A stretch of DNA of 12,303 nt from an uncultured Clostridia bacterium. GTDB lineage: Bacteria > Bacillota > Clostridia > Christensenellales > Borkfalkiaceae. The notes under the pieces were generated by a model. The model did not search any database, had not been told where the DNA came from, and saw nothing but the letters and a program-made list of their open reading frames with translations. Shown here piece by piece: positions 1-6,206 of the stretch (its first letter is position 1; every line of letters starts with the position of its first letter). The position numbers and the translations under genes are program-made. The stretch lies in contig CANRCY010000029.1 in NCBI GenBank assembly GCA_947629225.1, positions 1 through 12,303 on the forward strand. The letters are read 5' to 3'.

Positions 1-201
1 GCTCCCCACTTTCAGATCGTTCGTGCGGATGATGCGCTCGGAGATCGTCACGGGCAGAATGTCCGCCTGCCCCGAGAGCCGCATGACCTTGACAAACAAT
101 TCGTAAAATCCCTCGCCGTACACCTCGTGCGAAAAGGTCGCTTCCGTGACGATCTCTCCCGTAAAATACACCTTGTTGTTCTTTTCCGAATTGTAATCCA
201 T
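1..201 (-). CDS. Single-stranded DNA-binding protein-like OB-fold protein, 5' part
   Basis: Only the first 67 codons are in the window; the gene runs off the left edge. The visible protein begins MDYNSEKNNKVYFTGEI and contains FSHEVYGEGFYELFVKVMRL followed by a segment ending in ISERII. From memory, this matches a small Clostridia family annotated as single-stranded DNA-binding protein (OB fold), distinct from the canonical SSB beside rpsF and rpsR. The start is the ATG at 201-199. A strong GGAGG lies at 215-219, but 13 nt separate it from the ATG, which is longer than usual; no closer in-frame start is visible. It begins 34 bp after the stop of the deacetylase gene on the same strand, so co-transcription is likely. 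That it binds ssDNA is inferred from family resemblance only. Confidence 0.7.
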   Translation of the reverse strand, partial: MDYNSEKNNKVYFTGEIVTEATFSHEVYGEGFYELFVKVMRLSGQADILPVTISERIIRTNDLKVGS

Positions 202-235
202 ATGTTATTCTGTACCTCCACAGTATTTCCCGCAG

Positions 236-1006
236 TTACGCCTTGCCCTCCGCCTTTTGCATGCCGGCGTGGTCGATCGTATAGTTTTCCCTGTAAATGA
301 GTTCGCCGATGGGCACAAATTGAAACCCTTTGGCGCGCAATGTATCGAAGATGATGGGGAGCGCCTCCGCCGTGTGCAAGCCGTTGTTATGGCAGAGAAT
401 GATAGACCCGCTCTTGACCCGCTCCACGACGCGGGAGGCGATGTCCGCCGCCGAGAGGTCCTTCCAGTCGAGAGAGTCGACGTCCCATTGGATGGGATAG
501 AGCCCCATGGCGTTTGCGGTATCGATGAGCAGATTGTCGTAATCTCCATACGGCGGACGGAAGAGAGAAACTTCCTTGCCCGTGACGGACGAGATCGCCT
601 CGGACGAGCTCTCGAGCTCCGAACGGATCTCCGTCTCGCTCAGACGGGACATATAGGAATGGGTCGCGCTGTGCGTGCCGATCTCGTGCCCCGCCGCGTC
701 GATCTTTTTGAGATAGTCGGGGTAGCGTTCCGCCCAGAATTCGACGGTGAAGAAGGTCGCGCGCACTTTGGCGTTTTTGAGATTTTCGAGAATGGCGTCG
801 GTGTGCTCCGTCCCCCATGCGCAATCGAAAGAGATCGCGATCTTGTTGTCTTCCCGCTCCACGCAGTAGATCGGAAGGGAGCGCGAACCGCTCCAAAAGA
901 CCGTTTCCGCCTGTGCCGCCTTCGCGGAAAAACCTCCCGCTACGAGGAGAAGCAGAATGAGAACGGCAAGCGCAATACGCCTCAGGCGAAGTGTTATGAC
1001 CCGCAT
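236..1006 (-). CDS. Secreted polysaccharide deacetylase (NodB domain)
   Basis: A 256-residue carbohydrate esterase family 4 protein, expected to remove N-acetyl groups from peptidoglycan or a similar glycan outside the membrane. Residues 1-33 form a signal peptide or anchor: Arg-rich start, hydrophobic run at 11-26, and AQA before Glu34. The NodB motifs follow in order: SFDCAWG (59-65, Asp61 as likely base), THSATH (111-116, metal-binding His112 and His116), RPPYG (150-154), WDVDSLDW (174-181) and LCH (204-206, His206). The second Asp of the classical TFDDG motif is Cys62 here, as in the FDxxWG branch that includes PdaB/YlxY-like proteins. I chose the ATG at 1006-1004 because AGAGG lies just upstream and the signal peptide starts there; the frame stays open upstream, but the added residues look non-coding. 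Substrate and any link to sporulation are not shown by the sequence. Confidence 0.9.
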   Translation of the reverse strand: MRVITLRLRRIALAVLILLLLVAGGFSAKAAQAETVFWSGSRSLPIYCVEREDNKIAISFDCAWGTEHTDAILENLKNAKVRATFFTVEFWAERYPDYLKKIDAAGHEIGTHSATHSYMSRLSETEIRSELESSSEAISSVTGKEVSLFRPPYGDYDNLLIDTANAMGLYPIQWDVDSLDWKDLSAADIASRVVERVKSGSIILCHNNGLHTAEALPIIFDTLRAKGFQFVPIGELIYRENYTIDHAGMQKAEGKA

Positions 1007-1192
1007 CGGATTACCTCTATATGATAAAATATTTTCTCTTACAAAGAAAAGGAGATTTCGTCGGAAAAGCCCGATTTTTGCAGTTTCGGAAAACCGTTGT
1101 TCTATTTTATGGGAGCGCACCGAAAATTATGCAAGAAAAACGCCCTGTTGAGGGTCCCCTTTTTGACCGCACAGGGGCGGTCCCGTCGTTAG

Positions 1193-1360
1193 CTTTGCGA
1201 TTACTATAAAAGTTTTCGCTCGGCATACGACCTTGCCTTTGAAACGGGAGATTACACTGCGCAGACGGCAAAGATCGGCGGCGCGTTCGATGTGACCGCC
1301 GCGCTCAAAGAAGCCGTAAAAACGCAATTTGAAAACAGCTTTCAATCCTATATGGATTGA
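1193..1360 (+). pseudogene. 3' remnant of an unidentified plus-strand gene
   Basis: The frame read from 1193 to the TGA at 1358-1360 gives a protein-like stretch of about 55 residues. It starts near CDYYKSFRSAYDLAFETGDY, includes IGGAFDVTAALKEAV and ends FENSFQSYMD. Residue composition is balanced, with an amphipathic helix pattern, unlike the Arg/Ser-rich shadow frames nearby. An in-frame TAG sits at 1190-1192, and no start codon with a ribosome binding site precedes the stretch. The stop is followed 20 bp later by a strong terminator hairpin. The simplest reading is the surviving tail of a gene whose 5' part was lost and replaced by the GC-rich stem-loop sequence at about 1141-1184. I do not recognise the family. 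It is flanked on both sides by minus-strand genes. Confidence 0.5.
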
Positions 1361-1380
1361 GCAGAAGGCTTTCCATATCA

Positions 1381-1415
1381 AAACGGCGAGGAAAACTTCC
1401 TCGCCGTTTGATTTT
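1381..1415 (+). terminator. Rho-independent terminator, possibly bidirectional
   Basis: Perfect 13-bp inverted repeat with arms 1381-1393 and 1397-1409 around a 3-nt loop (effectively 11 bp with a 7-nt loop), followed on the plus strand by a T run at 1412-1416. On the minus strand the stem lies 24 bp after the comF stop and its second arm ends in TTTT. It can therefore end both the plus-strand remnant and the comF transcript. Confidence 0.85.
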
Positions 1416-1433
1416 TCCATGGCATATAAGAGA

Positions 1434-2177
1434 CTACTCTTTTTTGCCGAACGGGTCCTTTTTGGGGACGCTCGTGACCGTAAGAAGGTCGACGTTTGCC
1501 GCGCCCGCCCGCAAAAGCGTCTCGGCAAGTTCGCTTGCGGTTGCGCCCGTCGTCATCGTGTCGTCTACAAGCAAAATGCGCCGCCCGCGGACGAGCTTGC
1601 GCTCGCGGACATGGAAACAGCCTTTGAGGTTCTCTTCCCGTTCCTTTCTGCCGAGCGTCTTTTGCGCCTTCGTCTCGTGTTGCTTGACGGCAGGGGCGAT
1701 GAGTTCCCTTCCGCAACGCTTTGCGAGCTCCTCGGCAAGCAGACGCGACTGGTTGTAGCCGCGCGCCTTTTCGGCTTTCTCCGTCATGGGGACGAAGGTG
1801 ATCGCGTCCGCGTCCGAGAATTCTTTTTCGAAGACGGGTTGCAAAAAGTCGCATAACGTGCGATATAAATACTTCTGCCCGCGCTTAAAGCGCACCACGA
1901 GCCGCGCCGCCTCGCCCTCGTGCAGAAAGGGAGAGCGCGCCTTGCCCACAGCGAGCCGTTTTTGCTTGCAGTCGAGACAGATCCCCTCTTCCCCCACTTT
2001 TCTGCCGCAGAGCGGACAGACGGGCGCGACATTCCACGGCAGGTGCCTGCGGCAATCGTCGCACACCCGCTCGTTCGCAAAGACTTCGCACCCGCAGACG
2101 TCGCAGGTAAAGTTATGGGTATCCTCATAGCGAACGCACGCGTTTTTAAGTTTTTCGAAAATCGCACGGAGCCCCAT
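1434..2177 (-). CDS. comF: ComF family phosphoribosyltransferase-like protein
   Basis: A 247-residue protein of normal ComF length. In naturally competent bacteria ComF acts in the cytoplasm in DNA uptake and transformation; outside competent species the role is unclear. The N-terminus carries two Cys4 clusters: C25-x2-C28 with C39-x2-C42, and C54-x2-C57 with C67-x2-C70. The C-terminal half is the type I phosphoribosyltransferase fold: FVPM near 128-131, KARGYNQS near 137-144, and the PRPP-binding signature ILLVDDTMTTGAT at 201-213. The start is the ATG at 2177-2175, only 4 bp after the stop of the upstream XRE gene. No Shine-Dalgarno sequence is visible, so translational coupling is likely; the frame is open further upstream, but that part is the shadow of the XRE gene. 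Expression is probably controlled by the operator upstream of the XRE gene. Confidence 0.93.
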   Translation of the reverse strand: MGLRAIFEKLKNACVRYEDTHNFTCDVCGCEVFANERVCDDCRRHLPWNVAPVCPLCGRKVGEEGICLDCKQKRLAVGKARSPFLHEGEAARLVVRFKRGQKYLYRTLCDFLQPVFEKEFSDADAITFVPMTEKAEKARGYNQSRLLAEELAKRCGRELIAPAVKQHETKAQKTLGRKEREENLKGCFHVRERKLVRGRRILLVDDTMTTGATASELAETLLRAGAANVDLLTVTSVPKKDPFGKKE

Positions 2178-2181
2178 AGCG

Positions 2182-2403
2182 TCAACGGTAGGTCTTTGCG
2201 CCCGTCTCGTCTTCCAGCCCGAGGAGATAGTCGGCGGAGACTTTGAAGAGATGGCAGAGAGAAATGATGGCTTCCGTGGAGAGGTCGATCTGTTCGAGCT
2301 CGTAGCGGCTGACCGTGCGTTGACTGCACTGCAACGCGCATGCGACCGCCGCCTGCGAAAGCCCCTTTTCTTCGCGTAATTCTTTGATCCTTTTCCCGTA
2401 CAT
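2182..2403 (-). CDS. XRE-family (Cro/C1-type) transcriptional regulator
   Basis: A 73-residue protein that is almost entirely one Cro/C1 helix-turn-helix domain. KRIKELREEKGLSQ (4-17) forms helix 1 and the start of helix 2. CSQRTVSRYE (26-35) is the recognition helix region, and SLCHLFKVSADYLLGLED is the typical closing part of the fold. There is no sensor or dimerisation extension. AGAGG sits just upstream of the ATG. The gene overlaps nothing, ends 4 bp before comF and clearly forms an operon with it. Two matching inverted repeats lie immediately upstream (8 to 58 nt from the start), suggesting that the protein represses its own operon. Solo XRE genes can also belong to phage or toxin-antitoxin modules, but no such partner is seen here. 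Confidence 0.92.
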   Translation of the reverse strand: MYGKRIKELREEKGLSQAAVACALQCSQRTVSRYELEQIDLSTEAIISLCHLFKVSADYLLGLEDETGAKTYR

Positions 2404-2410
2404 GCCTCTA

Positions 2411-2461
2411 TTTTAGACAAAAAACGTCTAAAACGTGCATGTTAGACGAAAAGCGTCTGAA
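2411..2461 (-). promoter_or_regulatory. Twin inverted-repeat operator upstream of XRE-comF
   Basis: Two copies of TTAGAC-N7-GTCTRA lie in tandem: 2413-2431 (perfect, arms extendable to 8 bp as 2411-2418 and 2426-2433) and 2442-2460 (one mismatch). Their centres are 29 bp apart. The spacers aaaaaac and gaaaagc are A-rich, as is common in HTH operators. The proximal copy abuts the ribosome binding site of the XRE gene. Binding by the XRE protein is inferred from position and symmetry. I could not place a convincing -35/-10 pair, so the promoter itself is unassigned. Confidence 0.7.
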
Positions 2462-2548
2462 CTATCATGTCGACTAAGCGAAGCGCATGGAGACATCTCT
2501 ACTTTATTTTTTGTGGAGATTTCTCCACGCGCCGCTAACGCGGCTTGG

Positions 2549-2584
2549 TCGAAATGACACATAGGAGTGGGGGGCGAAATGACA
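2549..2584. repeat. 36-bp GAAATGAC element, copy 1
   Basis: It begins TCGAAATGACACATAGGAGT and ends GGCGAAATGACA. It matches 2981-3016 at 33 of 36 positions by eye. Both copies sit directly after a segment resembling an AGATTTCTC-type hairpin arm, so the real mobile or amplified unit may be larger. Confidence 0.8.
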
Positions 2585-2603
2585 GAATAGAAATCCGCGA
2601 ACG

Positions 2604-2705
2604 CGTCATTCCGAGCCGAATTGCTTTAACGAAGTTCGAATGGCGGCTCTCCGAGGGAATCTTGCTACGTCCAAGCTCGTTTTGACCGAACCCGAACGCA
2701 ACAAG
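2604..2705. repeat. Dispersed CGTCATTCCGAGCC repeat, copy 1
   Basis: The core runs from CGTCATTCCGAGCC at 2604 to CGTCCAAGC ending at 2676, with the conserved block CTCTCCGAGGGAATCTTGCT near its end. A further conserved tail, CCGAACCCGAACGCAACAAG (2686-2705), is shared with the copy at 8575-8676. GAGCCG and CGGCTC inside the core can pair, giving a possible stem-loop. There are two other copies near 8.5 kb. Confidence 0.85.
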
Positions 2706-2938
2706 TTGGGGGAGGGCAATTTACGTCATGTTGAGCGTAGGCGAAAGCCGTAGTCGCCCCGCGCGCAGTTCTGATTCTCCAAGCGCGGCACGAGCCCGCA
2801 GGGCGAAGTAAACATGTCCTATAATGGGACACCCTTCGACAATGCTACTTTGTCGCTAACGCTCCTCGTGCCGCCCTTAGGCAACATGGAACGTGCGGGC
2901 GGGGCGGGGTGACGTATTTAGAATCCGCCCCACACCCC

Positions 2939-2963
2939 TACCCCCCTCCAATGGAGGGGGGTA
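2939..2963. repeat. Perfect 12-bp-arm palindrome of C and G runs
   Basis: Arms 2939-2950 and 2952-2963 pair perfectly around a single A; each arm holds a run of six C or G. No T run follows on either strand, so it is not a classical terminator. It resembles the CCCC...GGGG cores of the repeats between cysS and alaS, and probably belongs to a dispersed repeat family. Confidence 0.75.
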
Positions 2964-2980
2964 AAGATTTCTCGACAAGC

Positions 2981-3016
2981 TCGAAATGACAAATAGAAGT
3001 GAGGGGCGAAATGACA
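2981..3016. repeat. 36-bp GAAATGAC element, copy 2
   Basis: The second copy, differing from 2549-2584 at three positions. It is preceded by AGATTTCTCGACAAGC, an arrangement that resembles widespread bacterial intergenic elements with GTCATTTCGAGC and AGAAATCT ends. Confidence 0.8.
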
Positions 3017-3023
3017 AGTGGCG

Positions 3024-3064
3024 AAAGAAAATGCCGCGGAGCGCAAGAATTGCGCTCCGCGGCA
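3024..3064 (-). terminator. Strong terminator after the zinc-ribbon gene
   Basis: Perfect 15-bp inverted repeat (3032-3046 and 3050-3064) with a GAA loop, very GC-rich. On the minus strand it is followed by TTTTCTTT (3031 downward). It lies 16 bp after the stop of the 3081-3575 gene. Confidence 0.92.
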
Positions 3065-3080
3065 AAATTACTCTACCAGA

Positions 3081-3575
3081 TCAGAAGTCGTCTTCGTCGC
3101 CTTCCCCTTCATCCTCGTCGTCGTCATCGTCGTCGCCGAGGGTGTAGATCTCATCCCCCGTGACGTAATCGAGGTCTTCGTCTTCGTCGTGGTACTCCTC
3201 TTCTTCCTCTTCTTCTTCTTCGATCTCTTCCTCTTCGTCGAACGTCTCGCCGATGTCAAGACCGTCTTCGAGGTCGTCCGCGTCGTCGTCGAGGTATTCG
3301 CGCCATTCGTCGTCGTCCTCTTCGAGCCCCGAGTCTTCCTCTTCCGTCTCCATCTTTTTACGGCATTCTTCGCACATCTTTTCTCCTGCGCGCATCATGT
3401 TCTCGCCGCAGACGGGGCAGAGCTCGGTCGGAAGTTCGTTCTCTTCCTCTTCTTCGATCTCGTCCGAATCGGTGCGGATCCCCTTCATCTCTTTGAGACA
3501 AACGTCGCAGTATTCCTGTTTTTCCGCGTCGATGTAATTCAGCTCGCAACGCGGGCACTTCATATAGCGAACCAT
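3081..3575 (-). CDS. Double zinc-ribbon protein with long acidic tail, function unknown
   Basis: A 164-residue protein with no function I can name. Residues 1-75 hold two likely zinc ribbons: C7-x2-C10 with C23-x2-C26, and C53-x2-C56 with C68-x2-C71, joined by an acidic linker. The start MVRYMKCPRCELNYI resembles zinc-ribbon heads found on various Clostridia proteins. Residues 76-164 are overwhelmingly Asp and Glu and probably disordered. AAAGGAG lies just upstream of the ATG at 3575-3573. The gene is a monocistronic unit, with its own promoter (3631-3659) and a strong terminator. The acidic tail recalls the RNA polymerase delta subunit, but the N-terminal HARE-HTH domain is absent. The architecture suggests an interaction with a basic nucleic-acid-binding partner or with RNA polymerase, which is only inference. 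Confidence 0.85.
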   Translation of the reverse strand: MVRYMKCPRCELNYIDAEKQEYCDVCLKEMKGIRTDSDEIEEEEENELPTELCPVCGENMMRAGEKMCEECRKKMETEEEDSGLEEDDDEWREYLDDDADDLEDGLDIGETFDEEEEIEEEEEEEEEYHDEDEDLDYVTGDEIYTLGDDDDDDEDEGEGDEDDF

Positions 3576-3630
3576 AATTTTTCTCCTTTCGGGCGCTTAC
3601 CGCACCCCTTACGGGGCGATAGGCTAATAA

Positions 3631-3659
3631 ATTATATTAGGATTCCCGAAATTTGTAAA
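3631..3659 (-). promoter_or_regulatory. Vegetative-type promoter of the zinc-ribbon gene
   Basis: On the minus strand, TTTACA (3659-3654) and TATAAT (3636-3631) are separated by exactly 17 bp, upstream of the 3575 start. The predicted 5' leader of about 50 nt contains a small CCCC/GGGG stem at about 3603-3616. Confidence 0.8.
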
Positions 3660-3709
3660 CCGTTTTGCGCATTCATTTGCAAAAAAGTTAAAAAATTTTT
3701 TCTCGGCAG

Positions 3710-3736
3710 AAAAATGCCCGCCTTTTCGGGCGGGCA
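3710..3736 (-). terminator. Terminator after the lipoprotein gene
   Basis: An 8-bp GC-rich stem (3715-3722 and 3729-3736) with a 6-nt loop, followed on the minus strand by TTTTT (3714-3710). It lies 24 bp after the stop of the 3761-6064 gene and separates it from the zinc-ribbon gene. Confidence 0.9.
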
Positions 3737-3760
3737 AGTTCGTTTTTCGCTTATTTTCGG

Positions 3761-6064
3761 TCACTCTTCGGAAGAAGGCGCGTCCGTCTTTTCCGCTTCG
3801 GGAGCGGGCTCTGCGGGAGCTTCTTCCGCGGGAGTTTCCTCAACGGGTTCTTCCTCGGCGGGAGCCTCCTCCGTGGGAGCCTCCTCTGCGGGAGCTTCCT
3901 CGGGCTCTGCGGGAGCTTCGTCGGTTGCGTACACGTCGACGTCCTTGTCGTCGGAAGTGTCGACGAACATCTTCTCTTCCTTAGGCGCTTCCCCGTTCTG
4001 CTTGCGCGTTCTGAGCACGAAGTAGAGTGCGATGCCCGCGCCGATGACGACGATCCCGCAAGCAACGCCGATCAATGCGGCTTGCCAAGGTTCGAGACCG
4101 CCTTGGTCGGTCGAAGTCGGTTCGGTGTAATGTTGCAGTTGGTTCTTCCAATAGGTTTGGATGCTTTCTTCGTCGGACTCTCTCATCTGCCCGAGTTTGG
4201 TGATGAAGTCGGAGCGGAGCTTTCCTTCTTTTGCGACGATCTCTTCGAATTCCTCGACTTCGTCTTTGGTATAGAGCGTCTCCTCTTTGCCCGTCTTCTC
4301 TTCGGCTTCGGCGATGTTTTCGTAGAACAGATCGGTCTCGCCCGTGTAGAAGTAATACCTTACTGCCGTTGCGATCTTGGTCTTTCCGTCGTCGGTGAGC
4401 TTCTGATAGTCGCTGTCTTCGCCGATCGCCTTCTCGTACTCGTCGTTAAAGTCGGCAAGCTGAGCGTTGTCCATGAGTTTGCCGTTCTCGTTGAGGTCGA
4501 CGGCGGAGATGTAGGTGTAGGAATTCGACCCGATCGTCTCGGCGTCCGCATAATACAGAATGCCGTCGATGATCTCGAAGTTATACCAGCTCTGCGCGTG
4601 CGAGATCTCCAAGATCTGCACGGGACGGAAGGGCTTGTTTGCCTCGTACCCGAGCAGGTTATAGTCGGAGGGTTCTCCGTTGTATACGGCGCGGTAGATA
4701 CTGCCCGACGCGGTATAGTAAACGTATTTGTAAGTTTCGTCGGACGAGCTGTCGAGCGCGACCAACGTTGCGCTGCCGACGCCCCTTGCGATCGCGACTT
4801 CGTTTGCAACGCCGTTTTCGCCGACTTCCGCGCGGATGATGTTGCCGTTGCTCACATAGAGGTAGCGGTGCGCGTCCCCTTCGCGGTAGAACATCGCGGC
4901 TGTGCCCGCGTTCGTTGTGCTCTGGGCGATGATGTCAAGCGACTCCTTCTTGTTGAGGGTGACGGTGTTCCATTTCGCGTCGAGCTCATCGTCGGAGAGG
5001 AAGTTGAGCTTGTCCTCGGAGAGGAAGTACAGCCAGCCGTCCTCGCCAACCGTGCTCGTCGTGGCAAGGTCGGAACGGGTGAAGTAAATGCCGCCGTTGG
5101 TGTAAGACTGCAGCGTATAGGTGAAGCCGTTCGCCGATTCGGGGACGGACTTCAGCTTGCCCGTAGATTTATCGACCGCATGGGAGAACTGCGTGGGGTT
5201 ATCCTGGTAAACCGAGCCGATCCCGTCGAGAATGAGTTCGCCGAAGTTGCGGTAGGGCTCTTCGTTGTCGTGTTCTTCCAGATAGTCTTTGTCGTAAACG
5301 TAGGTGTAGGGCGCTTGGGTAGCGTCTGCGCGGACGCGGTAAATTTGGTTGTAGTCGCGGGCGACGGAGCCGCCGTCTTCCGCGTCGATCTCCGCAGTGA
5401 CGCTCATCGTGTAATAGACGTAAGGGTCGGTCTTATCGGAGCTGTTGAGCAGATAGGCTCCCATGGAGCGGGCAAGCTCGGTATCCGTGTCCGTCGCCGT
5501 GTTGTAGGAGTGCAGGTTGGAATTTTCCACATACAGGAGATAGACCGTTCCTTCCACTTCCACATAGCGGTAGACGGTGGAGTTGCTCGAAACATAGAAA
5601 TAGGTCTGCACGTCGGAACCGTCGAGCTTGGCGCTCTTGAAGTCGAGGAAGGAATTCTGCACGACGCCGTCGATATCTTTGCCCGTCACGGGCGTTGCGT
5701 AATAGACGCGGTCGCCGAAGATATAGATGCCCGAAGTGTAATCGGATGCGACCATGAGCGAGGGCACGACCATTTCGGATTCGACGTTCTTCTGTTCGAT
5801 CCCGCTCTTTTTTGCCCGCATGAGCGCGCCTTTGACGGGCGTTCCGTAGGTATTGTCGGAAGTATAGGTCTCTACGCCGTTGATGAAGTAGACGTAATCC
5901 CCTTTCTCGACGACGAACCCGCCGTTGGACTTTTGCTCCGCGGTCGCCGCGGGGGCGTCCTGTAATGGCGTGAATTTTTTACCGCACGCGGCGAGAGAAA
6001 ACGCGCCGCAAGCGAACGCGCCCGCCATCAAAATTGTCATCGCTTTTTTCAAAGTTTTACGCAT
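3761..6064 (-). CDS. Large lipoprotein with C-terminal transmembrane anchor and acidic Pro-rich tail
   Basis: A 767-residue envelope protein. The N-terminus is a lipoprotein signal peptide with lipobox LAAC (Cys27 modified after cleavage). Residues of about 45-540 are rich in repeated strands such as GDYVYFING, DRVYYATP, GWLYFLSEDK and DGILYYADAE. This pattern resembles the beta-propeller-like DUF5050-type domains of Clostridia surface proteins. Residues of about 545-655 are charged and helical, a possible stalk. A transmembrane segment spans about 661-683, followed by RTRK, then a tail of about 80 residues with Glu/Ala/Pro repeats (EEAPAEEAPTEEAPAEE). Lipid anchor and transmembrane helix together would tether the outer domain at both ends, with the tail in the cytoplasm. 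AAGGAA precedes the ATG. It is a monocistronic unit with its own promoter and terminator. The ligand and role are unknown. Confidence 0.87.
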   Translation of the reverse strand: MRKTLKKAMTILMAGAFACGAFSLAACGKKFTPLQDAPAATAEQKSNGGFVVEKGDYVYFINGVETYTSDNTYGTPVKGALMRAKKSGIEQKNVESEMVVPSLMVASDYTSGIYIFGDRVYYATPVTGKDIDGVVQNSFLDFKSAKLDGSDVQTYFYVSSNSTVYRYVEVEGTVYLLYVENSNLHSYNTATDTDTELARSMGAYLLNSSDKTDPYVYYTMSVTAEIDAEDGGSVARDYNQIYRVRADATQAPYTYVYDKDYLEEHDNEEPYRNFGELILDGIGSVYQDNPTQFSHAVDKSTGKLKSVPESANGFTYTLQSYTNGGIYFTRSDLATTSTVGEDGWLYFLSEDKLNFLSDDELDAKWNTVTLNKKESLDIIAQSTTNAGTAAMFYREGDAHRYLYVSNGNIIRAEVGENGVANEVAIARGVGSATLVALDSSSDETYKYVYYTASGSIYRAVYNGEPSDYNLLGYEANKPFRPVQILEISHAQSWYNFEIIDGILYYADAETIGSNSYTYISAVDLNENGKLMDNAQLADFNDEYEKAIGEDSDYQKLTDDGKTKIATAVRYYFYTGETDLFYENIAEAEEKTGKEETLYTKDEVEEFEEIVAKEGKLRSDFITKLGQMRESDEESIQTYWKNQLQHYTEPTSTDQGGLEPWQAALIGVACGIVVIGAGIALYFVLRTRKQNGEAPKEEKMFVDTSDDKDVDVYATDEAPAEPEEAPAEEAPTEEAPAEEEPVEETPAEEAPAEPAPEAEKTDAPSSEE

Positions 6065-6116
6065 ATGTCGCTTCCTTACGTTGAATGAAAATTCTTGTTC
6101 TAACGATACGCTATCA

Positions 6117-6145
6117 ATTATATACTAAACTACGGCTTTTTGCAA
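6117..6145 (-). promoter_or_regulatory. Vegetative-type promoter of the lipoprotein gene
   Basis: On the minus strand, TTGCAA (6145-6140) and TATAAT (6122-6117) are separated by 17 bp, about 55 nt upstream of the ATG at 6064. A plus-strand TATACT at 6121-6126 overlaps the -10 and could serve the divergent small gene, but no good -35 pairs with it. Confidence 0.78.
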
Positions 6146-6206
6146 TCAAAAACCGCTCTCTCTTGTGTTTTTCTTCCGAAAATTTTAGAAAAAGAGGTGA
6201 TTTTTC

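Larger units (their letters stand above)
2462..3023. other. Repeat-rich intergenic region without genes
   Basis: About 560 bp with no believable gene. It is a mosaic of short dyads and dispersed repeat pieces: GTGGAGA/TCTCCAC arms (2513-2519 and 2522-2528), a GCCGC-TAAC-GCGGC hairpin near 2531-2544, a copy of the dispersed CGTCATTCCGAGCC repeat (2604-2705), and a CGTCATGTTGAGCG fragment near 2726-2739. It also holds a TGTCC/GGACA hairpin near 2815-2831, a CGACAA/TTGTCG hairpin near 2838-2856, a G/C-run palindrome (2939-2963), and two copies of a 36-bp GAAATGAC element. Short open frames across it read as low-complexity translations of these repeats. Confidence 0.75.

Noticed and set aside
1021..1209. 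Plus-strand frame starting MIKYFLLQRKGDF
   Set aside because: No ribosome binding site, an implausible composition, and it covers the upstream region of the deacetylase gene and the GC-rich hairpins.
2182..2403. Toxin-antitoxin or phage repressor module around the XRE gene
   Set aside because: The neighbour is a clear comF; no toxin-like small gene or phage gene is adjacent.
3081..3575. RNA polymerase delta subunit (rpoE)
   Set aside because: The acidic C-terminus fits, but the N-terminus has zinc ribbons instead of the HARE-HTH domain.
3018..4025. Long plus-strand open frame, Phe/Val-rich then Ser/Ala-rich
   Set aside because: It is the antisense image of the acidic zinc-ribbon gene and of the Glu/Ala/Pro tail of the lipoprotein; no ribosome binding site, and it crosses two terminators and a promoter.
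4082..5965. 627-codon plus-strand open frame
   Set aside because: Antisense shadow of the lipoprotein gene caused by GC-biased codon use; the minus-strand reading has a signal peptide, lipobox, membrane helix, promoter and terminator.
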